From Microcaldota archaeon (lineage in GTDB: Archaea; Micrarchaeota; Micrarchaeia; Micrarchaeales; Micrarchaeaceae): a stretch of DNA of 64,000 bases. The notes beneath the pieces were generated by a model. It was given only the letters and a program-made list of their open reading frames with translations. It had not been told where the DNA came from and did not search any database. The stretch spans positions 1-64,000 of the forward strand of contig JAKAUP010000004.1 in assembly GCA_021817565.1 (NCBI GenBank), read 5' to 3'. Both the position numbers and the translations under genes were made by a program. Below, in pieces: positions 23,174 through 31,159 of this stretch (within the stretch, counting starts at the first letter, position 1; each line of letters begins with the position of its first letter).

Positions 23174-24001
23174 ATGGAGGTTATAACAAAGGATATAAAA
23201 TACGGCTCAGGAAGCGAGCATATCTCGGCTTACCATGTTTCTCCCGCAGCCCCTGGAAAATACCCGGGTATTATACTGATACACGAGATATTCGGGTTGG
23301 ATGATCACATAAGAGGGGTCGCAAGAAGGATAGCCGCAGAAGGGTATATTGTTCTGGCCCCTCACCTTTTCTCTAGTGAGAGTTTATCCAGTACACTGAA
23401 TTCGGAGAACATATCAGAGACGATGCGCTTTATGTTCTCTATACCACCGGAAAAACAGCGTGATCCTTCTTACAGAGATGAACAGATAAAAAAGTTGGAC
23501 AGCCAGAAAAGGGATGTGATAGAAAGTGTAAACAGGGTTCTTTTTGTGGATAGGCCTATAGAAAAGTTCGTCTCTTACATGTCTAGCGGTGTTGACTACC
23601 TAAGAAACGAACAGAATTGCGATGGAAAGATAGGGAGCGTAGGTTTTTGCTTCGGAGGAGGCATGTCAATAAACCTTGCCTGTACAAGCAAGACAGATGC
23701 GTCGGTAATATTCTACGGAGAGAATCCGAAGCCGATAAGCAAGGTATCTGGAGTAAAAGGAAGTGTGATGGGGATTTACGGCGGTGAAGACGCAAGGATA
23801 AACTCTGGTATAGGCGAACTATCCAGCGAGCTTGTAAAGAACAAGATACCATTTACCATAAGGGTATTCCCAGGGGTATTCCATGCGTTCTTCAACGACT
23901 CGCACAGGCAGACATACAACAAGAGAGCCGCAGAAGAGGCGTGGAAGATGCTGCTCGAGTTCTATCGCGAAAACCTAAAGGGCGGGTTAACCAATCCTTA
24001 A
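23174..24001 (+). CDS. Dienelactone hydrolase family protein
   Basis: 275 residues, alpha/beta hydrolase fold. HEIFGL (about 37-42) carries the conserved Glu, GFCFGGG (about 158-164) holds the nucleophile Cys, GGEDARI the Asp, and FPGVFHAFFND the His, so the Cys-Asp-His triad is complete. Family members open lactones in aromatic breakdown or act as general carboxyl esterases. Residues about 66-130 form a longer than usual, charged lid region. No aromatic degradation genes are nearby, so the substrate is open. It converges on the gene at 23987 with a 15-base overlap. Confidence 0.9.
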   Translation: MEVITKDIKYGSGSEHISAYHVSPAAPGKYPGIILIHEIFGLDDHIRGVARRIAAEGYIVLAPHLFSSESLSSTLNSENISETMRFMFSIPPEKQRDPSYRDEQIKKLDSQKRDVIESVNRVLFVDRPIEKFVSYMSSGVDYLRNEQNCDGKIGSVGFCFGGGMSINLACTSKTDASVIFYGENPKPISKVSGVKGSVMGIYGGEDARINSGIGELSSELVKNKIPFTIRVFPGVFHAFFNDSHRQTYNKRAAEEAWKMLLEFYRENLKGGLTNP

Positions 24002-24496
24002 GGTTGCATTTGTAGAAGAACCAGCGGCTCCTGTAGTAACGTTTATTACTTCATCAACCCTAAGTATGTACATCGGACATACAGTATATGCCGTGCAATA
24101 TGGCCTAGCAGAGCCTATTGCACTTATTGCATAATCCGTATTTGGGTAAAGGCTTGGATAAACTATTACTTCATAAGAATTGCCGGGATAGGCGACCGGA
24201 ATGGAGGTGGAATTTGTCTGTTGAGTGGAAGATATGGAGTTGGATGATGCTGTTGATTCTACAATGTAAGGTTGGTAAGGATGCAGTGTTACAGGGAAGC
24301 CGTAATGAATCCCCTTTCCAGATATTGAAAGGTTGAAGTTGTCTACAGTGCTTCCTCCAATCAACTCGAGCCGTATGTAAGCATCATGCTTAACAGCGTC
24401 CTGTCTGTGCAGGGGCGTAGTATGCGATAGCAGCATTGCGTATATGACTACAAACAAACCTGCTATCATCATTCCAATTATCTGTTTATCTTCCAT
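23987..24496 (-). CDS. Single-span membrane protein, unknown
   Basis: 169 residues with one N-terminal membrane helix (about 8-25) and an exported, beta-rich domain with many Ser, Thr, Asn and Tyr residues, several glycosylation sequons and two cysteines (CTAYTVC) that could form a disulfide. No family recognised. The outer domain, with strands such as YIRLELIGG and NFNLSISG, looks immunoglobulin-like by composition only. It lies downstream of the DUF192 gene region in the leftward direction but with a 78-base gap, so it may have its own promoter. Confidence 0.65.
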   Translation of the reverse strand: MEDKQIIGMMIAGLFVVIYAMLLSHTTPLHRQDAVKHDAYIRLELIGGSTVDNFNLSISGKGIHYGFPVTLHPYQPYIVESTASSNSISSTQQTNSTSIPVAYPGNSYEVIVYPSLYPNTDYAISAIGSARPYCTAYTVCPMYILRVDEVINVTTGAAGSSTNATLRIG

Positions 24497-24574
24497 AAAG
24501 TCATCTTATTTTTGCATCTTCGCTTTTAATATTTTTGTCTTCTTTTATCCCAAATGCCATCAGCCATCAGACAA

Positions 24575-25027
24575 TCATACAATTATCCTGACTGTTTGGT
24601 TCCTATTTATTTCTATCCCCTTCATCAATTCTAGCACTGTTGTACCTCTTGAGCATATGGAATTAGTGCTGTAAGGCGTCGCATTGTAAACGAACGATAC
24701 AGTATTCCCTTCTATCCATGCCTGTGTAAGCGGTTCCGGCGTATTTTTCATCCAGAAGCAGGATGGACTCGGCACATTAACGAATATCTCACCTGCTATT
24801 CCGTCTGCACTCAGGTTTGTATAGTTCATCAGCCCTTCTACCTGTTCTGCGTAGTTTTCAGCCACAAAAACCTTATAAGGAATGTTTGAAACGTAAACTG
24901 TGTCTATCAGGCTTCTTGATGGTACTGTTTCCGCTTGTTTGCCCTTATACGCGGAAAGCATAAGCAGAACCGCAATGACCAATATACCCGCAATTGCAAT
25001 AACTTTTGGTTTATGCATTTGCCCCAT
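24575..25027 (-). CDS. DUF192 domain protein with membrane anchor
   Basis: 150 residues: an N-terminal membrane helix (about 8-26) and an exported DUF192 domain (about 43-150), shown by VAENYAEQVEGLMNYTNL, then SCFWMKNTPEPLTQAWIE and a C-terminal VLELMKGIEI. DUF192 is a compact beta-barrel domain common in archaea and bacteria with no proven biochemical role. Two cysteines (in SPSCFWM and NSICSRG) could form a disulfide. Its start overlaps the end of the methyltransferase gene by 17 bases, placing it at the 3' end of the long leftward operon. Confidence 0.88.
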   Translation of the reverse strand: MGQMHKPKVIAIAGILVIAVLLMLSAYKGKQAETVPSRSLIDTVYVSNIPYKVFVAENYAEQVEGLMNYTNLSADGIAGEIFVNVPSPSCFWMKNTPEPLTQAWIEGNTVSFVYNATPYSTNSICSRGTTVLELMKGIEINRNQTVRIIV

Positions 25028-25616
25028 CCCTTCTGAAGCTGAACCTTACCATCTTACCGACTGCCTTTACCGAAGAGAGCTTTCCACCCCTTATATGCAT
25101 CCCCAAAACTTCCTCCTTCCTGACAGAGTGATGATTAAGCATTGCAGATAATAACCCCTTAGACACAGCAAACTCATATATCCTTAATTCTCCCCCCTTC
25201 TTAACAAACCCCAAAAGATACTCTATCGACTTTTCCTTATCGGCCCAGTGGTGGAATGATATGGAAGCGAATACGATGTCGAATTTCCCCTTTACCATCA
25301 AGGATCTGCTTGACCCCTGCCGAAAGCTTATCTTTAGACCTTCCCTGCGCGCTTTCTTTCTTGCTATCTTTAGCATGTGTGTGGATGGATCCACCCCAAC
25401 TATCTCCGCATTCTTCAATTTTGTCCCAAGCATTATAGGCACTATGCCAGGACCTGTCCCTATATCCATTATTCTCTTCGGCTTTGCCTCAATTATATCG
25501 TCAACCACAAACTCGTAGAATCTGCGCATTGTCCCAAATCTGGATATGTTTGTGTAAAGGCGCGAAGTTATTGGCCCAAATCTCTCCTCTCCACTCAGAT
25601 AATAATTATGAACCAT
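25011..25616 (-). CDS. Class I SAM-dependent methyltransferase
   Basis: 201 residues, Methyltransf_11/25 type. The S-adenosylmethionine loop is MDIGTGPGIVP (about 45-55), VGVDPS holds the acidic residue that binds the ribose (about 74-79), and FDIVFASISFHHW (about 108-120) is motif post-II. The substrate cannot be read from the sequence; small molecules, quinones or lipids are typical. It starts 32 bases after the 3' end of tRNA-Val, in the same direction, and overlaps the DUF192 gene. Transcription could read through from rnz and the tRNA. Confidence 0.85.
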   Translation of the reverse strand: MVHNYYLSGEERFGPITSRLYTNISRFGTMRRFYEFVVDDIIEAKPKRIMDIGTGPGIVPIMLGTKLKNAEIVGVDPSTHMLKIARKKARREGLKISFRQGSSRSLMVKGKFDIVFASISFHHWADKEKSIEYLLGFVKKGGELRIYEFAVSKGLLSAMLNHHSVRKEEVLGMHIRGGKLSSVKAVGKMVRFSFRRDGANA

Positions 25617-25647
25617 CAGATTTCCTCATTCGCTTCAACAAGATTTA

Positions 25648-25719
25648 TGGGCCCGCGGAGAATCGGACTCCGGCTCTCCTCCATGTCAAGGAGGCGTCTT
25701 ACCATTCGACTACGAGCCC
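25648..25719 (-). tRNA. tRNA-Val, anticodon GAC
   Basis: A 72-base cloverleaf on the minus strand: acceptor arms GGGCTCG and CGGGCCC pair over seven positions (one G-U), D arm GTC/GAC with GG in the loop, anticodon stem CCTCC/GGAGG with loop TTGACAT, and T stem CGGAG/CTCCG with loop TCCGATT. The anticodon GAC reads GUC and GUU. Discriminator base A; CCA is not encoded and there is no intron. Its 5' end is 6 bases after the rnz stop codon. Confidence 0.95.
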
Positions 25720-25725
25720 AAATAA

Positions 25726-26598
25726 CTAAATCACTATCTTAAACCCGTCTTTTGCAATATCGCAGTTCTTGAATACAGATCTTGCCTCTTTCAGATTATC
25801 TTCAGGCTCTTTATATCTTGTGCTTATATGTGTCAATATCAACCGCTTCACCCCTGCCTTTTTCGCAACCGTCGCAGCTTCTTCAGATGTCGAATGCATC
25901 CTCTCAACAGCCAGTTTCTTCTCGTTTTTTGAGTAGGTTGCTTCGTGTATTAGCAAATCTGCATCATTTGCTGCCCTTATGGTTGAAGGCGATGGCCTTG
26001 TGTCGAGCGCGTAAACGATCTTCCTTCCATTCTGGGTTGAGGAGACATCCTCCATTCTTATCTTCTTTCCATTGATATTAAGATAACCCTTCTTTTGTAT
26101 GTCTGCAAAAAGTTTCCCCCTGATTCCAAGCCTTTTTGCCTCGATTGTAAACTTTGGTTTTTTCTTCTCCTCAAATATATAGCCGTATGTCTCTACCGAG
26201 TGTCTCAGTTTGAACGCACTGACCTGCACCTTCTGATCCGAGTACACCTTTCCGCTCCCTACCTCAATTACCTCTACCTTGTATTTGAATATCGGATTAT
26301 CAAAATTTATGAGCATTGAGATCCCTTTTGCATATCCTTTGGGTATGTATATCCTGAGAGGGCTCGTTTTGCCGTAAAGGGAAAGCGTCCTTGCAATGCC
26401 AGCAATCCCTATAACGTGGTCGCCATGTATGTGCGTCAGGAATATGCCTTCTATTCTGTATATGTTAAGCCCAAGCTTAAGCATCTGCATCTGCGTTCCT
26501 TCCCCGCAATCCATTAAGAATATCTTTCCATCGTATCTTATCGCAGCAGACGATAGTCCCCTCTCCTTTGTCGGAGCCGACGCACTTGTCCCCAGCAT
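25726..26598 (-). CDS. rnz: Ribonuclease Z (tRNA 3' processing)
   Basis: 290 residues, short-form RNase Z, which cuts tRNA precursors just after the discriminator base. THIHGDH (about 56-62) is the HxHxDH zinc motif, LIHEATYS carries the conserved Glu-Ala context (about 214-221), and RMHSTSEEAA (about 234-243) and LTHIS hold later His ligands. The first ATG gives MLGTSASAPT, but the family's opening beta-strand (IEVFMLGT) is encoded in frame just upstream without ATG, GTG or TTG, so translation may begin at an ATT or ATA codon near 26610-26616. A tRNA gene follows its stop by 6 bases. It lies in the long leftward operon. Confidence 0.93.
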   Translation of the reverse strand: MLGTSASAPTKERGLSSAAIRYDGKIFLMDCGEGTQMQMLKLGLNIYRIEGIFLTHIHGDHVIGIAGIARTLSLYGKTSPLRIYIPKGYAKGISMLINFDNPIFKYKVEVIEVGSGKVYSDQKVQVSAFKLRHSVETYGYIFEEKKKPKFTIEAKRLGIRGKLFADIQKKGYLNINGKKIRMEDVSSTQNGRKIVYALDTRPSPSTIRAANDADLLIHEATYSKNEKKLAVERMHSTSEEAATVAKKAGVKRLILTHISTRYKEPEDNLKEARSVFKNCDIAKDGFKIVI

Positions 26599-26630
26599 AA
26601 AAACCTCAATGTCTATCAGATCAACACCAT

Positions 26631-27752
26631 TTACCCCATCTTCAGCCTTATTTTCTTGTTTTTTAGATCAACATCAATTATCTCAAGATCCGGAAACATC
26701 TCTTGCAGCTTCTCCCTTGTTATGTGCCTATCCTGCTGGGCCGCCTGTATTAGATTGTTTATTATGTGCATATTCTCGAATATCATCTCTCCGGCCCTTC
26801 TATTATTCTCTATCCCAGCCTCGATTCTTTTCAGCGACTCTTTTTGCCTTTGTATGCTTATCTCCAGCTCCTTTGCCTCTGGATTCTCACGTTCCTCAAC
26901 CTCTACCTTTTCGTTCTTGGAGTAGAAGTCCAATGCCTTGTGCAGCTTGTCGAAACGCACCGCCTCCGAATCTATCTTTCTTATATCCGAGACGCTGTAA
27001 TCCACAGGTTGTCCGTCCTTTGTGTATACCCTTGGCGATGGTGCTTTTATAACTTCCTCCAACGCCAGTATCCTGCTCCCAATTGCATTTATATCCTCCT
27101 GGTTGATCTCTTTCATAGGCTTTTTTAAGTCAATGCCGGCCTCCATTATCGCATTCTCCACATAAAGAGTGCCGATGTTCGTCGCGCCCACCACCGCCTT
27201 TATCACGCTCTCATTGCCTTTTGCAGAGCTTACTAATCCCTGCAGGTACTTGCTGGTTTCTTGAATACTGGTTATCCTGAGTCCATCATTCCTTGGAGGC
27301 ACGTATCTCTCTTTCGGGAATATCGCCCTGTCCTTGAACCTATGGTTTGAATAGGCTATGCTTATCTTATCGTCCATTCCAGTCATAATAAGATTCCCCT
27401 TTCCAAACATCTCGAATATGAGCTTTCCTTCCTCCTCTCCCTTCCTTATCCCAATGCATATTATCCTGTCGTCGTTTATCTGGCTTACATAAGCTATGCT
27501 AAAGTTGCTTATCCGCTTTCTCATTGCAACAGCGAAGTTCGTTGGTTTTTCCGATGCCTCTATGGTATCTGTTGGGTTGATGCGCTTGCAGAGTACACAT
27601 ACCAGCTCTACCTTCTTCCTCTCAGAGCTAAGCCTAAACCTAAATCTTCCGTTTCCTGTCTCATAAAACTTGTCGATTCTGTAACTCTTAAGCTCCTTAT
27701 CAAGCTCCTCTGAAAGGATGCGTATCTCGAGAGCGCATATCTGCCTCATCAA
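26631..27752 (-). CDS. NFACT-N domain protein lacking NFACT-R (Rqc2/RqcH-like)
   Basis: 373 residues. Residues 1-205 are the NFACT-N (FbpA) domain of the Rqc2/RqcH family: FYETGNGRFRFRL, FAVAMRKRISN, IIIGI-like ICIGIRKGEE, LIFEMFGKGNLIM and FPKERYVPP. A HhH-like middle (about 205-250) and a coiled coil (about 280-345) follow. The protein ends at DVDLKNKKIRLKMG, where full-length members of about 600 residues continue into the NFACT-R domain that holds the tRNA/ribosome-binding region. No frame downstream encodes it; RNase Z begins within 33 bases. It is either a split gene with the R domain elsewhere or a reduced form. Coupled closely to the GGGP synthase gene upstream. Confidence 0.85.
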   Translation of the reverse strand: MMRQICALEIRILSEELDKELKSYRIDKFYETGNGRFRFRLSSERKKVELVCVLCKRINPTDTIEASEKPTNFAVAMRKRISNFSIAYVSQINDDRIICIGIRKGEEEGKLIFEMFGKGNLIMTGMDDKISIAYSNHRFKDRAIFPKERYVPPRNDGLRITSIQETSKYLQGLVSSAKGNESVIKAVVGATNIGTLYVENAIMEAGIDLKKPMKEINQEDINAIGSRILALEEVIKAPSPRVYTKDGQPVDYSVSDIRKIDSEAVRFDKLHKALDFYSKNEKVEVEERENPEAKELEISIQRQKESLKRIEAGIENNRRAGEMIFENMHIINNLIQAAQQDRHITREKLQEMFPDLEIIDVDLKNKKIRLKMG

Positions 27753-27757
27753 CCCAC

Positions 27758-28546
27758 TTAGCCCTTATGCTTTCTCCCTTCTTCCCTTGCTGCGCTTGCC
27801 ATCATCTTCACCTTTTTGTATGTGTCCGCACTGCTCTCAAAAGCTGTGCCAATCTGTATTATGTCTGCGCCAGCGCTGTAAATACCTCTCAGCTCCTTTA
27901 TGCTCGATACGCCTCCTGCAACTATGTATGGGCATGACAAGGCTGCGCTTACCTCCCTTACAAATGCGGGCGGCAGAGGCCCGAAATTCATGAGCTTTGG
28001 GTTTGATCCGGAGTCGGTTATTATTATTCTGTGCCCTAAGTATTCGCCCGCAAGCGCCAGTGCCGCAGCTATTTTCGGCTTTTCCCTCGGAACTATATTT
28101 GCGTCACCTACCCATCCAACCGTCCCTCCAGGCTGTGTCACTATATATCCTACAGATAAGGGTTCCAATCCCATCCCTTTTATTATCGGAGCGGAAAGTG
28201 TCTGCGCCTGCGTTATCCAGTACGGGTTCCTTGCATTCAGCAATGACATAAAATATATCGCATCGGCGTACTTTGTTATAGTGCCGATGTTTCCCGGGAA
28301 AAGGATGAGCGGCACATTTATTTCATCTTTTATCCTGGAAGAAACGTAGTCTAGTAAATCCCCTTGTGCACCTATGCTTCCCCCAACGACAACAGCGTCA
28401 GCCCCGCCCTCTGCCATAGCGATTCCGTTCTTTACCGCTTCGTCCTTTGACTTGTAGTCTACAGGGTCTATTACAGTAAAAAGGAGCTTCCTTTTTTTGG
28501 CTATCTGTTCCGTTATATATCTCTCAGTTTTTCCGATTTTCATCAC
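27758..28546 (-). CDS. Geranylgeranylglyceryl phosphate synthase
   Basis: 262 residues, TIM barrel. It joins geranylgeranyl diphosphate to sn-glycerol-1-phosphate, the first step committed to archaeal membrane lipids. Visible motifs: FTVIDPVDY (about 23-31), GGADAVVVGGSIG (about 47-59), LFPGNI, TDSGSNP-like ITDSGSNPKLM, and VAGGVSSIKEL with GADIIQIGTAFES, forming the phosphate-binding end. Length and motifs match archaeal group II GGGPS. The ATG overlaps the end of the epimerase gene by 4 bases and the stop is 5 bases before the NFACT start. Its presence is strong evidence for an archaeal genome. Confidence 0.95.
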   Translation of the reverse strand: MMKIGKTERYITEQIAKKRKLLFTVIDPVDYKSKDEAVKNGIAMAEGGADAVVVGGSIGAQGDLLDYVSSRIKDEINVPLILFPGNIGTITKYADAIYFMSLLNARNPYWITQAQTLSAPIIKGMGLEPLSVGYIVTQPGGTVGWVGDANIVPREKPKIAAALALAGEYLGHRIIITDSGSNPKLMNFGPLPPAFVREVSAALSCPYIVAGGVSSIKELRGIYSAGADIIQIGTAFESSADTYKKVKMMASAAREEGRKHKG

Positions 28547-29568
28547 AATACCTTTCCATCTTTTCGCTCTTTTTCAAGGAACTCCCGTATCATAAGCTTT
28601 CCGTCCTCAAGTATATCGTGCGAAAACTTGAATCCCAGCTCCTTTTCTATCTTTTTGCTGCTTACTACTCTGTTGCTCGTTACAAATTCAAACTCGTCTA
28701 TGTTTATGTTTACGATTCTTCTTGTCATAAGACCTACCAGGTAAGGCACTTTTACTTTTGGTGCATCCGCCTTGAGCTCCTTTGAGGCATATTCCAAGAG
28801 CTTCTTTAGCGTAACTGACTTCTCCACTACGTTGTATACATCGGAAGTCGTGCTCTTTGATACAAGTACCATAGCCCGTGCTGCGTCCTCTACGTTCGTA
28901 AGTGTAAGATAATTTTCCCCATCTCCTATATACACCATCTTTCCGGATTTCAATATTCTAAAAACCTTAAAGAATGCACCTTTATACTTCCCACCGTAAA
29001 GCACCCCAAACCTCATTATGGAATATGTAAGCTCTTTGTTGACCGAGGCGAATGATCTCACCACTTCCTCCGCCAGCACCTTGCTCTGCGAGTACTTGCT
29101 TCCCGGCTTTAATTCTGAGTATTCGTCTAGCGTTTCCCCTTTTCTCCTATACCCATAAACCGTCACACTGCTTGCAAGCACAATATGTATCTTCCTTCCC
29201 CTGTTTGCCTTTACATATGCGTCTATGACGTTTTCCGTCCCCATGACGTTTATGCTTATTATCTCATCATACTTGTTCTTGTGATTGTATGAGGTACCGG
29301 CTATATGAAATAGTACATCTACGCCTGCGCATGCATCTATGAGTTGGTTCCTGTCGCTTTCTGTAGGGAGGCGAATGTCGGCCTTGTATGGTTTTACGTT
29401 CGGCGGCAACTCTTTCCAACTTGTGCCTGATGAAGGGTGCTCCCTTATGATTACCCTTACCTCATAGCCCTTGCTCAGCAATTGCCTTATGAGTTCTAAT
29501 CCAAGACCGCTTGTCGGACCTGTAACTAAACACACCTTTTTGGCTTCCTTTTTCGATGCGGCCTGCAT
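28543..29568 (-). CDS. NAD-dependent epimerase/dehydratase family protein
   Basis: 341 residues from the ATG at 29568. Extended SDR fold: TGPTSGLGLELI (about 15-26) is the NAD loop, with an LFHIAGTS (about 88-95) strand, an active-site Ser-Thr region VLASSVTVYG, and YSQSKVLAEE (Tyr and Lys, about 168-177). Such enzymes act on nucleotide sugars or, in some cases, sterol-like or terpenoid alcohols. GGTGAA just before this ATG supports the start; a longer frame would overlap the upstream gene by 38 bases. It is coupled to GGGP synthase, so a part in lipid or glycolipid synthesis is possible. Confidence 0.85.
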   Translation of the reverse strand: MQAASKKEAKKVCLVTGPTSGLGLELIRQLLSKGYEVRVIIREHPSSGTSWKELPPNVKPYKADIRLPTESDRNQLIDACAGVDVLFHIAGTSYNHKNKYDEIISINVMGTENVIDAYVKANRGRKIHIVLASSVTVYGYRRKGETLDEYSELKPGSKYSQSKVLAEEVVRSFASVNKELTYSIMRFGVLYGGKYKGAFFKVFRILKSGKMVYIGDGENYLTLTNVEDAARAMVLVSKSTTSDVYNVVEKSVTLKKLLEYASKELKADAPKVKVPYLVGLMTRRIVNINIDEFEFVTSNRVVSSKKIEKELGFKFSHDILEDGKLMIREFLEKERKDGKVL

Positions 29569-29578
29569 ATTCACCATC

Positions 29579-30451
29579 CTACCCTGGATGCCTGCCTTCA
29601 AGTATAAGCTTTGCAATCTTATGCCTCTTTCCTTCTGTAAGTCTGTTCACTGCGTATGGTATCCAGTCCTTTCCGTACGGCGTATAAATGTTCACATTGA
29701 TGCGCTCTCTGCCTATTTTTGCGAGCCTTTCCCTGCTGTAACCGAAGGGCAGCTCAAGTATTAAATCCTTTCTGTATTTGCTCCTTGATATGGCCTTTAT
29801 TCCGAAATGGTAATCGTGGGAAAGCAGTGTTGTAAAGGCGCCTGTGCCTGCTATTCTGTCTAGGCAGTTCGCATAACCCGATATTTTTACTTTCTTTGCC
29901 GCCTTTTCTTTTTTCTCTTTGGATTCTTCGTTCTCTTCACTTTCTTCCTTCCCATTTTCAATGTCTGGAACAACCTTTATCCTTTTAATCTTCTGGCCTA
30001 TCTTCGCTCCTGATTTCTCTGCAATTGAGTAGGGCAATTCGATACCTAAATTCTTCTCGTGCATGTCAAACAACTGGCCTGATTCGTTTTCATGCTCCGA
30101 CCATACCACGATATTGTGCTTCTCCGCGTAGCTCAGTATCTCTGACATGTGCTTCTCCGCCGCATTCTCGTCTATCCTGTACCCAAGCTGCGATGGCCTT
30201 ATTGATACTTCCGCCCTTATGTTCAATCTTGAAATCTGATGGAGTAGCTGCATGTAAGCGCTCTGGTTATATTTTGCCTTTGGCAAACTGTCAACATGAT
30301 CATTAAGGAACGTTATTGTCGCACCCATGCCCATGCCGTTTATTGTCATTGCGTTTTTTAGCGCCTTCGCTACAGTCGTACCCGCGATGTGCTTGCGTAC
30401 CAGTCTGAATGCGACATTTGCAAAAAAACTGTTCCCTTCCAAAATAACCAC
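29579..30451 (-). CDS. Divergent proline-dehydrogenase-like protein
   Basis: About 290 residues from a GTG at 30451 (a TTG at 30457 is the alternative; a TATA-like TTTTATATTC lies about 30 bases upstream). Monofunctional PRODH landmarks can be followed: VSIRPSQLGY with IDENAAEKHM in the first half, LLSHDYHFG near the middle, and INVNIYTPYGKDWIPYAVNRL near the end, matching the FAD-linked barrel of PRODH. Differences: the usual DMExS strand reads SEHENES, and an insert of about 25 residues made almost only of Glu and Lys interrupts the region before VKISGYA. PRODH oxidises proline to pyrroline-5-carboxylate; activity here is uncertain. It lies in a translation and lipid operon without other proline genes. 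Confidence 0.65.
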   Translation of the reverse strand: MVILEGNSFFANVAFRLVRKHIAGTTVAKALKNAMTINGMGMGATITFLNDHVDSLPKAKYNQSAYMQLLHQISRLNIRAEVSIRPSQLGYRIDENAAEKHMSEILSYAEKHNIVVWSEHENESGQLFDMHEKNLGIELPYSIAEKSGAKIGQKIKRIKVVPDIENGKEESEENEESKEKKEKAAKKVKISGYANCLDRIAGTGAFTTLLSHDYHFGIKAISRSKYRKDLILELPFGYSRERLAKIGRERINVNIYTPYGKDWIPYAVNRLTEGKRHKIAKLILEGRHPG

Positions 30452-30491
30452 TAGCAAAAGTAAGATTAATTCGCCTCTAGAATATAAAAGG

Positions 30492-31136
30492 CTATCTGGA
30501 ATGACTTCCGTTTGCCTTCCCGTAGGAGCATATCCTGGATATTGGACACTGTGCGCAGATTGGGTCTCTCTTGACGCACACGCTCTTCCCGAGTTCAACG
30601 AAGTAGGAGTGCATCTCCTTGTATAGTTCGGCGTTTCTGGTTGTCACCCCCTCAACCCACTCCTTTATCTTTCCGTAATCATACGGTTCTTCCCTCCCAT
30701 AGACCCTTGAGATAACTCTCCACGTATAGTTGTCCACTACAAAGGTCGGCTTATCTGCGCCGTAAAGTGCTATCGAGTCGGCTGTTTCCATCCCTACCCC
30801 TTTGAGCGAGATGAGTATATCGTAAAGCTCTTTTTGCGGAAGAGAAAAAACCCTTTTTACCCCGCCATTGTCCATAATTCTTTCTGAGGCTTCCTTGAGC
30901 CTTGTTGCCTTCTGTCTGTAGAATCCGGTCGGCCTTATCGCCCTTTCTATGCTTTGCAGATTCGCATCCGCAAGCCTGCTGATTGAGAGCATCCCCTCTC
31001 TTTTAAGATTCCGCATAGCCTTTTCTACGTTGCTCCATTGGGTCTGCTGTGTCAGAATCGCCCCTATTATTATCTCGTCCGGCGTATCTGCTTTCCACCA
31101 CTCATCCTTGTTGATTTGCTTGAGTATCAGATACAT
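30492..31136 (-). CDS. HhH-GPD DNA glycosylase (endonuclease III-like, MagIII-type)
   Basis: 214 residues from the ATG at 31136. HhH-GPD fold: LTQQTQWSNVEKAM, LKGVGMETADSIALYG (the helix-hairpin-helix), FVVDNYTWRVISR with the catalytic Asp, and a C-terminal [4Fe-4S] loop C-x6-C-x2-C-x5-C (CVKRDPICAQCPISRIC). The Lys that gives endonuclease III its lyase activity (GVGRKTA) is Glu here (GVGMETA), as in monofunctional 3-methyladenine glycosylases of the MagIII kind. So it probably removes alkylated bases without cutting the strand. The start avoids overlap with the L11 gene. Confidence 0.88.
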   Translation of the reverse strand: MYLILKQINKDEWWKADTPDEIIIGAILTQQTQWSNVEKAMRNLKREGMLSISRLADANLQSIERAIRPTGFYRQKATRLKEASERIMDNGGVKRVFSLPQKELYDILISLKGVGMETADSIALYGADKPTFVVDNYTWRVISRVYGREEPYDYGKIKEWVEGVTTRNAELYKEMHSYFVELGKSVCVKRDPICAQCPISRICSYGKANGSHSR

Positions 31137-31159
31137 TTGAAGAAGTTTACGATCCTTTA

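Noticed and set aside
30452-30598. N-terminal extension of the proline-dehydrogenase-like frame
   Set aside because: It would overlap the glycosylase gene by 107 bases, and a TATA-like element lies inside it; PRODH similarity begins later.
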